A stretch of DNA of 64,000 nucleotides from CBFFRJ01 sp051486985. Lineage in GTDB: Bacteria > Pseudomonadota > Gammaproteobacteria > Enterobacterales > Enterobacteriaceae. The notes beneath the pieces were generated by a model. The model saw only the letters and a program-made list of their open reading frames with translations. It did not search any database and was not told where the DNA came from. Shown here in pieces: positions 48,116 through 59,241 of this stretch (position 1 is its first letter; the number at the start of each line of letters is the position of its first letter). The position numbers were made by a program, and so were the translations under genes. Location of the stretch: contig NZ_JAHVDV010000028.1 of NCBI RefSeq assembly GCF_051486985.1, positions 8,352 through 72,351 of the forward strand, read 5' to 3'.

Positions 48116-48140
48116 AACATGTCAATGGAGAATCTGTTTG

Positions 48141-48734
48141 ATGACAAATCCGCCCACCCGCCAGCGTTTATCGCGCGAAGATCGCTATGCTCAACTGGTC
48201 GATGTGGCCTGGCAGATTGTGCGTGAAGAGGGCACTGAAGCGCTGACGCTGGGACATCTGGCCGAGCGTGCCGGGATCACCAAGCCAGTGGTTTATGACC
48301 ATTTCACCAGCCGCTCTGGTCTGTTCGCCGCACTTTATCGGGAATACGATCTTCGCTCGACGGCACGCATGGACGAACAGATAAGCCGCACGGAACCTGC
48401 GCTGGATAAGCTGGCCGCGGTGATCGCCGACGCTTACATTGAGTGTGTGCTGCTCTCAGGGCGCGAAATGCCCGCGGTCATTGCCGCGCTCAGCGGCACG
48501 CCGGAGCTTGAGCAAATGCGTCAGGAGTACGCCACGACCTTCACTGAAAAATGCCGGACGTTGTTCAACCCTTTCTGCACGGGTAAAACGCTACAAACCC
48601 CCGCCCTGTGGGCGATGCTCGGGGCTGCGGAAGGGTTAGCCTGGGCGGTAGTGATAGGCAAAATCAGCGCGCAACAGGCGAAGGACGAGCTGGTGGAGAG
48701 CATCATTTGCATGGTGCGCGGCGGCGCTGAATAA
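48141..48734 (+). CDS. TetR-family transcriptional repressor
   Basis: This 197-residue protein has a TetR DNA-binding domain (LTLGHLAERAGITKPVVYDHF at about residues 36-56) and an all-helical ligand domain. The ATG at 48141 was chosen over the TTG just before it. It probably senses a quinone or other redox-active compound and represses the divergent reductase and itself through the palindrome at 48069-48115. The ligand is inferred from context. Confidence 0.88.
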   Translation: MTNPPTRQRLSREDRYAQLVDVAWQIVREEGTEALTLGHLAERAGITKPVVYDHFTSRSGLFAALYREYDLRSTARMDEQISRTEPALDKLAAVIADAYIECVLLSGREMPAVIAALSGTPELEQMRQEYATTFTEKCRTLFNPFCTGKTLQTPALWAMLGAAEGLAWAVVIGKISAQQAKDELVESIICMVRGGAE

Positions 48735-48740
48735 ACCAAA

Positions 48741-48771
48741 ATGGCCGGTTGCCCGGCCATTCACATTTTTT
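48741..48771 (+). terminator. TetR gene terminator
   Basis: ATGGCCGG pairs with CCGGCCAT across a short loop, followed by a T-rich run. Confidence 0.8.
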
Positions 48772-48941
48772 GTCATCGATAACGTTAAGGAGCGCTCCGT
48801 TACCCCCTTCGGTGATGACGTAAAGGCGAAACAGAAGCCTGCCTGTTTTAAACGAGCCTCATGTTTAAAAGCAGGGAATCTCAGGTGAGGAGTACCCACA
48901 TTGGCGTCACTGCATCTGGACTGTGGGCACTGATAATCAGA

Positions 48942-49976
48942 TTAAGGAATGCGATCGGCTTGTTTCAGTTGCGCGTTACGCAGGCGCAGGGTCGCGGGCA
49001 AAATACGTTGCTGTTCGGCCGGCTCATTACCCTCAATCAGGCCGGTGATAAGGTCGAAACAGTCATACGCCAGGCGCGGAATGTTCTGCTCAACGGTATC
49101 AATACTCAGCGACAGCGAGTCATAAAGATAGTGGTCATCAAAGCTGGCAATGTGGATATCGCTTTCCAGCAGATGGTGCTGGCTCATATAACGCAGTACC
49201 CCTTCCAGCAGTCCGCATGCCGCAGTAAACAGGGCTTTTGGCGGGCGTCCCAGCTTCGCGCAGAGGGCGGCAAACATTTCGTAGCCGCTGCTCGGATGAT
49301 AATTGCCATGAATAATCCACTCAGGGCGCAGCGTCACACCTGCTCTTTCCAGACCTTGCATGAAGCCCGTCAGGCGATCTTTGGTGGGTGACAGTCGCGG
49401 TTGCCCGCCCAGGAAGTAGATTTCGTCAGGATGAGCGCGGGCCAGTCGTTCTACCAGGTCGGCGGTTGGCGTCACCGCGTCGGTGATGACCAGCGGCAAA
49501 GGCGTGCTGTTCATATAGCGGTCGAACAGCACAACCGGAAGTTGCTCGCTGAGCTTCAGGTAATCGGCATCGTTGAGCATACTGGAGGCGACAATCAGCC
49601 CATCCACCTGGCGGGAGACCAGATTGTTAACCACGACAGATTCCTGACTGGCGTTTTCATCGGTACAGGAGATAAGAAGCTGTAACCCCGCCTCACGGCA
49701 CAGGTTCTCCAGCTCATGAGAAAAGGCAGCAAACCCGTGGTTGATGATTTCAGGCACCACCAGCCCCAGCGTATGGCTGCGATCCTCGCGCAGCAGCCGG
49801 GCATGAATACTCGGCTGATAATGGTGCTGCTGAGCAAGCGAAAGCACACGCTGACGGGTTTCCTGCGCCACGCGTAACTCTTTACCTCGTCCATTGAGCA
49901 CCAGGCTGGCGGTGGCTTTTGAGACACCCGCCAGCGCGGCGATATCAGTGATGGTAACGCGTTTTGTTTTTCTCAC
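48942..49976 (-). CDS. scrR: ScrR, LacI-family sucrose operon repressor
   Basis: This protein of about 344 residues is similar to Klebsiella ScrR throughout. The N-terminal helix-turn-helix is [19 protein letters not shown], the hinge follows, and the sugar-binding domain has [18 protein letters not shown]. Its known effectors are fructose and fructose-1-phosphate. The start is taken as GTG at 49976 ([11 protein letters not shown]); no strong ribosome site is seen. It is the last gene of scrYABR. The operators it should bind (CTAAACCGGTTTAG type) are upstream of scrY and scrK. Confidence 0.93.
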   Translation of the reverse strand: MRKTKRVTITDIAALAGVSKATASLVLNGRGKELRVAQETRQRVLSLAQQHHYQPSIHARLLREDRSHTLGLVVPEIINHGFAAFSHELENLCREAGLQLLISCTDENASQESVVVNNLVSRQVDGLIVASSMLNDADYLKLSEQLPVVLFDRYMNSTPLPLVITDAVTPTADLVERLARAHPDEIYFLGGQPRLSPTKDRLTGFMQGLERAGVTLRPEWIIHGNYHPSSGYEMFAALCAKLGRPPKALFTAACGLLEGVLRYMSQHHLLESDIHIASFDDHYLYDSLSLSIDTVEQNIPRLAYDCFDLITGLIEGNEPAEQQRILPATLRLRNAQLKQADRIP

Positions 49977-50005
49977 GACAATGCATCGGTTAATGAAACA
50001 AGCCG

Positions 50006-51415
50006 TTATTCTACCATGCAAGGGCGTAACGACCAGTATTGCGCCCGCACTTCTCCACGTCCTTCAAAGGTTAATTGTGCAGGATGTGACGGAAAATAAC
50101 GGCTGCTCATGACACCCGCACCGTCATTGATGAAGATCTCAACGCTTGAGTGGTCACAGAGGATCTGAAGTTTGTACGCCTCCCCCTGCCAGAACCGCGA
50201 GAGCCACTCGCCGTTCTCCAGACTCCGGCGGTCAAGTCGCAGCTGGTTTTTATGCCAGTGCAAGAGCAACGTATCGCCGAAGTTCAGCGTCAGCTCGCCT
50301 TCACTTTCCACAACCACTTCCAGACGTTGTGCGTCGATGCTGGGTGCATTATCCGCCGGACCTGCAAAATGGTGTTCCGCTTCGCGCAGCGCCTGCAGCT
50401 CCCGCACCGGCTGTTGATACAGCCTGCCGTCGCGGGAGGAGAGTTCGCGCACGCAGGTCATTTGATGGATCCAGCCCTGTGCGACCGTAGGCTGGCGCAT
50501 CTCTTCGCCATCCGGCACACCCATCCAGCCCACCAGCAGACGTCGACCGTCGGCGCTTTGGGTGGTTTGCGGTGCGTAAAACTCAAACCCGGCGTCGAGT
50601 TCATGCAGCTCGCCGTGTGCAAATGTCGCCTGCTCAGGGGAAAAGGTCCCGCTGAGGTACGCACTCGGATGGGTATTGAGGAAACGGAACTCTTCGCGGG
50701 CCACCCCTTGCGGGCAGCATATCAGGAAGGTGTCCGCCCCCAGGGTGAACAGGTCCGGGCACTCCCACATGTACCCTGCGTCTCCTAGCCCCCCGAGGCC
50801 GCTACCCGCCAGTTCACCGAGCAGCTGCCACTGGTGCAAATCGTCTGAACGCAGCAGCAGTACCTTGCCCTGTCGCGCCAGATCCTGAGCGCCCAGCACC
50901 ATATACCACTGATTTTCATGGCGCCAGAGTTTCGGATCTCTGACATGCCCGGTGTAGCCTTCCGGCAACGCTATCACCGGCCCGAGCTTATCAAAGCCCC
51001 CTTCGGCGTTCTGCACCGCCAGGCACTGCCACGCCGTGCGCCCGCCGTCAGCGAATTTGACGTTGCCGGTGTAGCACAGCGTCAGTTCGCCCTGATTGTC
51101 GACCGCGCTGCCGGAGTAACAGCCGCTGCGGTCATACTCGTCAACCGGCATCAGGGCTAACGGCTCATGCTGCCAGTGCAGCAAATCCGCCGAACTCCAG
51201 TGGCCCCAGCACTTGTGGTTATGCTGACAGCCGAGCGGATTCCACTGATAGAACAGATGAAACCGCCCCTGGAAATGGATAAAGCCGTTAGGGTCATTCA
51301 ACAGCCCGGTCACCGGAGCCAGATGCCAGGCCGGATAGTGGCTGTCACGCAGCGCTTTCGGTTGCCCTTTCAGCACTGACAGTAAAATCTCCGGCAACAG
51401 GGTGGATGCAGTCAT
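50006..51415 (-). CDS. scrB: ScrB, sucrose-6-phosphate hydrolase
   Basis: This 469-residue GH32 enzyme splits sucrose-6-phosphate into glucose-6-phosphate and fructose. Asp41 in [11 protein letters not shown] is the nucleophile. RDPKLW holds the transition-state Asp, and MWECPDLF the acid/base Glu. A C-terminal beta-sandwich completes the family layout. Its start overlaps the scrA stop (TAATG). Confidence 0.95.
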   Translation of the reverse strand: MTASTLLPEILLSVLKGQPKALRDSHYPAWHLAPVTGLLNDPNGFIHFQGRFHLFYQWNPLGCQHNHKCWGHWSSADLLHWQHEPLALMPVDEYDRSGCYSGSAVDNQGELTLCYTGNVKFADGGRTAWQCLAVQNAEGGFDKLGPVIALPEGYTGHVRDPKLWRHENQWYMVLGAQDLARQGKVLLLRSDDLHQWQLLGELAGSGLGGLGDAGYMWECPDLFTLGADTFLICCPQGVAREEFRFLNTHPSAYLSGTFSPEQATFAHGELHELDAGFEFYAPQTTQSADGRRLLVGWMGVPDGEEMRQPTVAQGWIHQMTCVRELSSRDGRLYQQPVRELQALREAEHHFAGPADNAPSIDAQRLEVVVESEGELTLNFGDTLLLHWHKNQLRLDRRSLENGEWLSRFWQGEAYKLQILCDHSSVEIFINDGAGVMSSRYFPSHPAQLTFEGRGEVRAQYWSLRPCMVE

Positions 51416-52785
51416 TATTCCGAGTCCGTTTTGTATTTAAGCAGATAAGAGATAACAAAGGCGACGCTGAAGGCAATCACCATCCCTATAGCATAATTCA
51501 GCAGCGAACTGGCCTGCACAATCGCCATTCCCGGAATGCCGGTCAGGCCAACAGCAGTCATGTAGACATGGACGGAAACCACCCAGGCCCCACCCACTGC
51601 ACCGCCGATCAGCGCCGCAATAAAGGGTTTCACAAACCGCAGGTTGATACCAAAAATGGCCGCTTCGGTAATGCCGAGCACTGCGGAAAACGCCGAGGGC
51701 AGCGTGATGGCTTTAATTTTCGCATCTTTGGTTTTGAACCACACCGCCAGACAGGCCCCGCCCTGCGCGACGTTAGCCATCGCCCAGATGGGCAGCAGGA
51801 AATTCACGCCAATAGAGGGATTGCCCAGCAATCCGGCTTCAATAGCATGGAAACTGTGGTGCACACCGGTGATAACAATCACCGAGTAAAGCCCGCCGAA
51901 CAGTAACCCGGCCAGCCAGCCCGCATGCGTAATAAGAGTACTCAGCACAAAGGAGATACCGTCACCCAGCGCACGACCCGCCGGGCCGATGACCAGCATT
52001 GCAACGAAACCGGTAATAATGACCGTCAAAAATGGCGTCAGAATCAGATCCAGCGCATCCGGGATCATCCGGCGAAGCTGCTTTTCGATGATGCTCATAA
52101 ACCAGACGGCAAGCAGCACCGGGAAGACGGTGCCCTGATAGCCGATCATCGCCACGTCGATACCAAAAAAGTTCATGGTATGGAAGCCGGCGGCCACGCC
52201 CCAGGCGTTGGTCAGCGCCGGGTGGGTCAGAATGCCGCCCAGCGTCGCGCCCAGATAAGGGTTACCACCAAATTCCCGCGCGGCGGTAAAGCCAATCAGG
52301 ATAGGCAGAATGATGAATGCCGCCGAGCTGAACATGTCCAGCATGATGTAGAGCGCATTTTCCGGGTTCACCCAACCGTAGGTTTTCACCATCCCGAGCA
52401 GCCCCATCAGCAAACCCGAGGCCACAATGGCCGGGATGATGGGGACGAAAATATTGGACAACAAACGGGCCACGCGCTGGAACGGATTCAGTTTACGGGC
52501 AGCGATGGCGGCAGCTTCTGATTTGCTCGTTTCACCAATACCGGCTTCCTTGATGAACGCGGCGTAGACTTTGTTCACCACGCCAGTGCCAAAAATCACC
52601 TGTAGCTGACCGGCGTTACGAAAGCAGCCTTTCACTCCATCAATTTTGCCGATTGCGGTGGTGTCCGCTTTGGCATCTTCCGCCAGCACCAGACGCAGTC
52701 GCGTGGCGCAGTGCGCAGCACTGACGATATTGTCCTTGCCGCCCAGCAGCGGTAAGAGCGACCGGGAAATCTGTTCGAAATCCAT
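51415..52785 (-). CDS. scrA: ScrA, PTS sucrose-specific EIIBC
   Basis: This 456-residue inner-membrane permease takes up sucrose and phosphorylates it. The IIB domain carries Cys26 (SAAHCATRLRLVL), the phosphorylation site. The IIC domain (from about residue 100) has about 10 hydrophobic segments, with the GITEAAIFGINLR motif near residue 380. It has no IIA domain, so it must borrow the glucose IIA (Crr), as is known for ScrA. Confidence 0.95.
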   Translation of the reverse strand: MDFEQISRSLLPLLGGKDNIVSAAHCATRLRLVLAEDAKADTTAIGKIDGVKGCFRNAGQLQVIFGTGVVNKVYAAFIKEAGIGETSKSEAAAIAARKLNPFQRVARLLSNIFVPIIPAIVASGLLMGLLGMVKTYGWVNPENALYIMLDMFSSAAFIILPILIGFTAAREFGGNPYLGATLGGILTHPALTNAWGVAAGFHTMNFFGIDVAMIGYQGTVFPVLLAVWFMSIIEKQLRRMIPDALDLILTPFLTVIITGFVAMLVIGPAGRALGDGISFVLSTLITHAGWLAGLLFGGLYSVIVITGVHHSFHAIEAGLLGNPSIGVNFLLPIWAMANVAQGGACLAVWFKTKDAKIKAITLPSAFSAVLGITEAAIFGINLRFVKPFIAALIGGAVGGAWVVSVHVYMTAVGLTGIPGMAIVQASSLLNYAIGMVIAFSVAFVISYLLKYKTDSE

Positions 52786-52852
52786 ATAAACCTCTGTTTT
52801 TGAAAATTTATAATAATTAGCGCGTCAAAAGCCCCTTACCGGGGCTTGATTA

Positions 52853-54487
<1,635 letters not shown>

Positions 54488-54517
54488 TGAATGTGAGGAG
54501 GGTCGCAAATCCTGACG

Positions 54518-55444
54518 TCAGCCCTGAGGAGATAACAGCGCGTCCAGGCGGGGTAGCGCCGTCATCGCCCCTTTCGCCGTGGTTGCCAGCGCTCCGCAGC
54601 GCTGCGCATTTTTCAGGTAAGCCGCCAGTTGTGGTTCACTCTGCGGCAGGCCTCCCTGCGCCAGCCCCCATAACAGCCCGGCGACAAAGGCATCTCCGGC
54701 CCCCGTCGTATCGACGCTTTTCACCGGGGTGCCGGGGTAGTGAAAAATGTCGCCCTGAAAGAGTGCCAGCACCCCGGCTTTTCCCTGGGTGACCAGCAGA
54801 AGCTTGATAGCAAAACGCGCTGCCAGTGTTTTCATACCACCGGGTAAATCGGAGGAGGCCGTCATAAAAGCCAGCTCCTCTTCAGAGAGCTTGACCACGT
54901 CCGCCTGTTCAAGCGCGAGATCCAGACTGCGGTGCAGTACCTGCGGATCCGGCCAGAGATCGGTTCGAATATTAGGGTCAAAACTGACGAATCCGCCGGC
55001 CTCCCGCATACGCTGCATGGCGAGCAGCGTGGTGGAGCGTGAAGGTTCGGAAGAGAGGGCAATAGAACAGCTATGCAGCCACTCTCCCTGCTGAAAGAGC
55101 GGCAAATCATCGGCCTGCAAGAAAAGATCGGCACTCGGGCGCACCATGAACGTAAAGGAACGCTCCCCGTGATCGTCAAGGTCGACGACCACAGTTGAGG
55201 TGCGTCGGGCCTCGTCAAAGGTCATATAGTTGGTATTCACTCTCTCCTCGCGCAGCGTGGCGTGCATGAACTGGCCGAAGGGGTCCTGCCCCACCCTGCC
55301 AATAAAGCCACTGTTGCCCCCCAGTCTTGCAATGCCAACGGCCACATTGGCCGGAGCCCCACCCGCACACTGTTTTAAACGATCCTCGCCTTCCGGCAAG
55401 AGATCCACAACGGCGTCACCCAGACACCAGACTTGAGCTGACAT
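54518..55444 (-). CDS. scrK: ScrK, fructokinase
   Basis: This 308-residue PfkB-family kinase phosphorylates the fructose released by ScrB. The N-terminal GGAPANVAVGIARLGG motif and the catalytic DTTGAGDAFVAGLLWG motif near residue 240 are intact. It is transcribed separately, with its own operator at 55481-55494, and reads toward scrY. Confidence 0.94.
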   Translation of the reverse strand: MSAQVWCLGDAVVDLLPEGEDRLKQCAGGAPANVAVGIARLGGNSGFIGRVGQDPFGQFMHATLREERVNTNYMTFDEARRTSTVVVDLDDHGERSFTFMVRPSADLFLQADDLPLFQQGEWLHSCSIALSSEPSRSTTLLAMQRMREAGGFVSFDPNIRTDLWPDPQVLHRSLDLALEQADVVKLSEEELAFMTASSDLPGGMKTLAARFAIKLLLVTQGKAGVLALFQGDIFHYPGTPVKSVDTTGAGDAFVAGLLWGLAQGGLPQSEPQLAAYLKNAQRCGALATTAKGAMTALPRLDALLSPQG

Positions 55445-55480
55445 AATGTTCTCCCAATAGAATGTATGGCTAAAATTTAA

Positions 55481-55494
55481 TTAAACCGGTTTAG
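55481..55494. promoter_or_regulatory. ScrR operator before scrK
   Basis: TTAAACCGGTTTAG differs from the perfect scrY operators at one base and lies 36 bases before the scrK start. Confidence 0.82.
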
Positions 55495-55703
55495 CAAAGC
55501 AATCAATTATCCTGATTCAGAAGGATTACGTGCGTTTCCTCACTGTGTCCTGCGTGCGATGAATTGGCTTTTTGGGCGGTTAAGGGGCAGAAAAAAGCCA
55601 GATACAGTAATTCCAGTGCCTCACGAAAACACATCCTGATATTCTCTTTTGTCATTGAAACTCTCACCGTTGCACAACATTGCGTTAACTATCAGGAGTG
55701 AAC

Positions 55704-56258
55704 ATGAGCCAACCGTTACATGCCGAGCCGCTGATCTGGGGTCACGGCCCACGCACTTTCGAGGTTTTTCTGGAGCCGACCTGCCCCTTCTCCGTACGCG
55801 CATTTAACAAGCTGGATGCGCTGTTAAAAGAAGTGGGTGAAGACAAGGTGACGGTAAAAATTCGCCTGCAATCGCAGCCCTGGCATCTCTTCTCCGGGGT
55901 GATTGTGCGCTGTATTCTTGCTGCCTCCACCCTGGCCAATGGGCGCGAAGCCGCACACAACGTGATGCAGGCCGTCGCTGACCATCGGGAAGAGTTTGAG
56001 TTTACTGACCACTGCAGTGGCCCGAACATGGATACCACGCCGCAGCAGATTATCGAGCGAATCGAAAACTACAGCGGCGTCAAGCTGGGTGAAGCCTTCG
56101 CCCGCCCGGAACTGCAGGCCGAAATCAAATGGCACTGCAAATACGCCCGCCAGAATGGCATTCACGTCTCGCCCACTTTTATGGTCAATGGCCTGGTACA
56201 GGCGGACCTCGGCAGCGGCGACGATATCAGCACCTGGGCGGCACGCATTCTGGCGTGA
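55704..56258 (+). CDS. DsbA/thioredoxin-fold protein with CPFS motif
   Basis: This 184-residue protein has EPTCPFSVRAFNKLD near residue 28, where a CxxC thioredoxin motif would be; here it is CxxS, so it cannot act as a normal disulfide oxidant. The later HVSPTFMVNGLV contains the cis-Pro loop of the fold. No signal peptide is seen, so it is probably cytoplasmic. An AGGAG site 5 bases before the ATG sets the start. The related glutathione-transferase gene yghU follows 89 bases later, which may suggest a shared role in thiol chemistry. Confidence 0.8.
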   Translation: MSQPLHAEPLIWGHGPRTFEVFLEPTCPFSVRAFNKLDALLKEVGEDKVTVKIRLQSQPWHLFSGVIVRCILAASTLANGREAAHNVMQAVADHREEFEFTDHCSGPNMDTTPQQIIERIENYSGVKLGEAFARPELQAEIKWHCKYARQNGIHVSPTFMVNGLVQADLGSGDDISTWAARILA

Positions 56259-56347
56259 TACTCAGCGTTAACCCCGGGTGGGGGCAAATGCACCCCGCCT
56301 GGCGACTGCTACACTGCTTCAACACCTTAACGAAAAGGCAGGTCAAC

Positions 56348-57214
56348 ATGTCAGACAACAACTATCAGCCTCCGAAAGTCTGGACGTGGGATAAGTCCGG
56401 CGGCGGCGCATTCGCTAACATTAACCGCCCGATTTCCGGCGCAACACACGATAAAGCGCTCCCCGTTGGTAAGCACCCGCTACAGCTCTACTCGCTTGGC
56501 ACGCCGAACGGGCAGAAGGTCACTATTCTGCTGGAGGAGCTACTGGCGAAGGGCGTTACCGAAGCGGAGTACGACGCCTGGCTGATTCGCATTGGCGAAG
56601 GCGATCAGTTCTCCAGCGGCTTCGTGGACGTGAACCCAAACTCAAAAATCCCGGCCCTGCGTGACCACTCCACCACCCCGCCGACCCGCGTGTTTGAATC
56701 CGGCAATATCCTGCTGTACCTCGCAGAGAAATTTGGTCACTTCCTGCCAAAAGATCTCGCCGGGCGCACCGAAACCCTGAACTGGCTGTTCTGGTTACAG
56801 GGCTCTGCTCCCTTCCTCGGCGGCGGCTTTGGTCACTTTTACCATTACGCGCCGGTGAAGCTGGAGTACGCCATTAACCGCTTCACCATGGAAGCCAAGC
56901 GTCAACTGGATGTGCTCGATAAGCAACTGGCAGAGCATCGCTATGTGGCCGGCGATGAGTACACCATTGCCGATATGGCTATCTGGCCGTGGTATGGCAA
57001 CGTGGTACTGGGCAATGTTTATGATGCCGATACCTTCCTTGAAGCCGGTAGCTACACCCATGTGCTGCGCTGGGCGAAAGAGGTGGCAGCCCGCCCGGCA
57101 GTCATTCGTGGACGTATGGTCAACCGCACCTTCGGCGAACCGGGCGAACAGCTGCATGAGCGTCACGATGCCAGCGATTTTGACACCCAAACCGAAGATA
57201 AACGCAACGGCTAA
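56348..57214 (+). CDS. yghU: YghU, glutathione-transferase-like disulfide-bond reductase
   Basis: This 288-residue protein equals E. coli YghU in length and is nearly identical in many blocks (LYSLGTPNGQKVTI, NPNSKIPALRDH, FESGNILLYLAEKFG). The family binds two glutathiones and reduces 2-hydroxyethyl disulfide. A thioredoxin-like N-terminal domain is followed by the helical GST C domain with DEYTIADMAIWPWYG. The ATG at 56348 has an AGGTC site and matches E. coli. Confidence 0.95.
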   Translation: MSDNNYQPPKVWTWDKSGGGAFANINRPISGATHDKALPVGKHPLQLYSLGTPNGQKVTILLEELLAKGVTEAEYDAWLIRIGEGDQFSSGFVDVNPNSKIPALRDHSTTPPTRVFESGNILLYLAEKFGHFLPKDLAGRTETLNWLFWLQGSAPFLGGGFGHFYHYAPVKLEYAINRFTMEAKRQLDVLDKQLAEHRYVAGDEYTIADMAIWPWYGNVVLGNVYDADTFLEAGSYTHVLRWAKEVAARPAVIRGRMVNRTFGEPGEQLHERHDASDFDTQTEDKRNG

Positions 57215-57222
57215 CCCTTCTC

Positions 57223-57258
57223 TCCCGGGCACCCTTCTGCCCGGGATCTCCCTTTTTT
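57223..57258 (+). terminator. yghU terminator
   Basis: A TCCCGGGC/GCCCGGGA stem (57223-57230 with 57239-57246) is followed by a T run at 57253-57258. Confidence 0.85.
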
Positions 57259-57344
57259 CCTCACCTGACTGTTTTTCTCACATCATATTTACATCCCTGA
57301 AATAACTGGTAAGAATGCCTTTTATTTATTCATAAACACGGCAA

Positions 57345-58331
57345 ATGTCTGAAAGCGCGCTAAAACAGCAGATCCTCAATCTGAAAAAGCATAACGCACG
57401 CCTGGTGCGGATAGCGCGTGACGCCCGGAGCAAGCTCAGTGCTGCGCTGGACGGCACCGGGCTGTGTTTGTGGCAACTTGATATCCCAAGCGGAAAGTTG
57501 ATTATTTTCAACCGCCGCTGGGGCTCGATGCTGGGCTACCAGCCGAAAGAGCTCAGCGCCCGCTTTGAGGTCTGGCGGGAGCACCTTCATCCGGAGGATC
57601 GGGGGTGGGTGCTGGACGCGTTTTATGGTCATCTCGATGGAAAAACCCCGTTTTATGAGGCGCTGCACCGCATGCAGCATAAAAACGGCACTGTCACCTG
57701 GGTGCTGGATCGCGGACGGGTTAGTCAATGGGATGAAAACGGTAGGCCGCTTACGGTCACCGGCACCCATATCGATATGACTAAAGAAAAACAGTACGAA
57801 GAGCAGCTCGCGGTGCTGGCAAATCATGACCCGTTAACGGGTCTTGCTAATCGCCATGCGTTGGTCAAACATTTTGATGAACTAAAGCAGGCCGGGCCGC
57901 TTTGCATCGCCTTTATCGATCTTGATGATTTTAAAGTGGTAAACGATACCCTTGGGCACCGCAGCGGCGACGAGTTGCTTATCCAGCTCAGTCTGCGTCT
58001 GCGTGAAGCCTGCCCGGAGGGCACGGTGGTCGGCCGCCTGGGCGGTGATGAATTTGTGCTGCTTCTTCCCTTTGCTGCCGGTAGCCTTGCGATACAACGC
58101 GCCGCACATCACTGCCTTCAGGCTGCTCTGATGCCCTTTGAACTGGACAATGGCGATGCCAGCGTAGGGGCCTCAGTCGGGATCGATGAGGTGCACCCAA
58201 CGGATGATTTTGTGAATGCCCTCAAACGCGCCGATATGGCGATGTACCACATTAAGCACTCGGGTAAGAATGGCGCGGCGGTGGGGAAAACGGTGCTCTC
58301 TCTCCCCCCGGTTGAGAGGGTTGTGCAATGA
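57345..58331 (+). CDS. PAS-GGDEF diguanylate cyclase
   Basis: This 328-residue protein has a short N-terminal helix (1-30), a PAS domain with PAC segment (about 31-150), and a GGDEF domain with the intact active site RLGGDEF at 231-237 and a DLDDFK metal-binding block. It should make cyclic di-GMP in the cytoplasm. The RxxD inhibitory site expected five residues before GGDEF is missing, so feedback inhibition is unlikely. There are no membrane segments, so the PAS domain must sense a soluble or diffusible signal. The stop overlaps the start of the regulator that follows (ATGA). Confidence 0.9.
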   Translation: MSESALKQQILNLKKHNARLVRIARDARSKLSAALDGTGLCLWQLDIPSGKLIIFNRRWGSMLGYQPKELSARFEVWREHLHPEDRGWVLDAFYGHLDGKTPFYEALHRMQHKNGTVTWVLDRGRVSQWDENGRPLTVTGTHIDMTKEKQYEEQLAVLANHDPLTGLANRHALVKHFDELKQAGPLCIAFIDLDDFKVVNDTLGHRSGDELLIQLSLRLREACPEGTVVGRLGGDEFVLLLPFAAGSLAIQRAAHHCLQAALMPFELDNGDASVGASVGIDEVHPTDDFVNALKRADMAMYHIKHSGKNGAAVGKTVLSLPPVERVVQ

Positions 58332-59050
58332 AGATCACCCGCCAGCAGGCCCTTTTGCAGCTTCTGAACGATCATGAAACCTTAACGACCACGGCCCTGG
58401 CCGGACAGCTCGGGGTGAGCCTTGAGACGATACGACGGGATCTGAAAACCCTGCAAACCGAGGGAAAAATCATCCGGCGACACGGTCGTGCCAGGCGTCT
58501 GCACAATGCACAAAACGACAGTGGTGAGCCGTTCTATAACCGCCTGAAAAGCCATTATGCTGATAAGGCCGACATTGCCCGTCACGCCCTGAACTGGATA
58601 GTACCTGGCATGACCCTGGCGCTGGATGCCAGTTCGACCTGTTTTCACCTCGCCAAACAGTTACCAGATATCCCGCTTACGGTGTTTACCAACAGCGTGC
58701 CGGTTTGCCAGGAGATGGCGCGCCGCGAAAACATCCATTTGATCTGTTCCGGCGGTGAACTGGATCGCCGATCCCGCTGCTACGTTAACGCCGTACTGCC
58801 CACTATGCTCAAATCGCTGGAGACGGACCTGTTTATCTTCTCCTGCGAAGGCGTTGACGCTAACGGGGAGATGTGGGATTCAACCCACAGCAACGCCCGC
58901 TTTAAAACGCTGTTGTTAAAAAGGGCGCACCAGTCGCTGCTGTTGATTGATAAAAGCAAGTTTTATCGTGCCGGGGAAGCCAGAATTGGCAATCTGTCGC
59001 TGGTTACGCAAATGGTGACAGACGCGAAGCCTGATGCCGCTTCGCGCTGA
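58328..59050 (+). CDS. DeoR-family regulator, FucR-like
   Basis: This 240-residue protein has the DeoR helix-turn-helix (LTTTALAGQLGVSLETIRRD) and a sugar-phosphate-binding domain. Similarity to E. coli FucR is strong (HYADKADIARHAL, LALDASSTCFHLAKQLPDI, DLFIFSCEGVDANG, LLLIDKSKFYRAGEARIG). FucR activates the fucose operon, but no fuc genes are near, so it may be a paralog with a different target. It overlaps the GGDEF gene by 4 bases and is probably translated with it. Confidence 0.88.
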   Translation: MKITRQQALLQLLNDHETLTTTALAGQLGVSLETIRRDLKTLQTEGKIIRRHGRARRLHNAQNDSGEPFYNRLKSHYADKADIARHALNWIVPGMTLALDASSTCFHLAKQLPDIPLTVFTNSVPVCQEMARRENIHLICSGGELDRRSRCYVNAVLPTMLKSLETDLFIFSCEGVDANGEMWDSTHSNARFKTLLLKRAHQSLLLIDKSKFYRAGEARIGNLSLVTQMVTDAKPDAASR

Positions 59051-59241
59051 TGTTATAAGGACATGACCAGACGTTACAGGCCTAAAGCCTCGCGTAGCGT
59101 CAGTACAACATGGTGACATGGTTTGCACGCGGCCAGTCCTTAAGCCTCACCATCAACTCTTTGCCAACCGCTTTTTCACGCTTTTGCACCCATCGCTACA
59201 TAAAACATCACATAGCGACAGGCTGAGCGGTAGCCGCTTAT

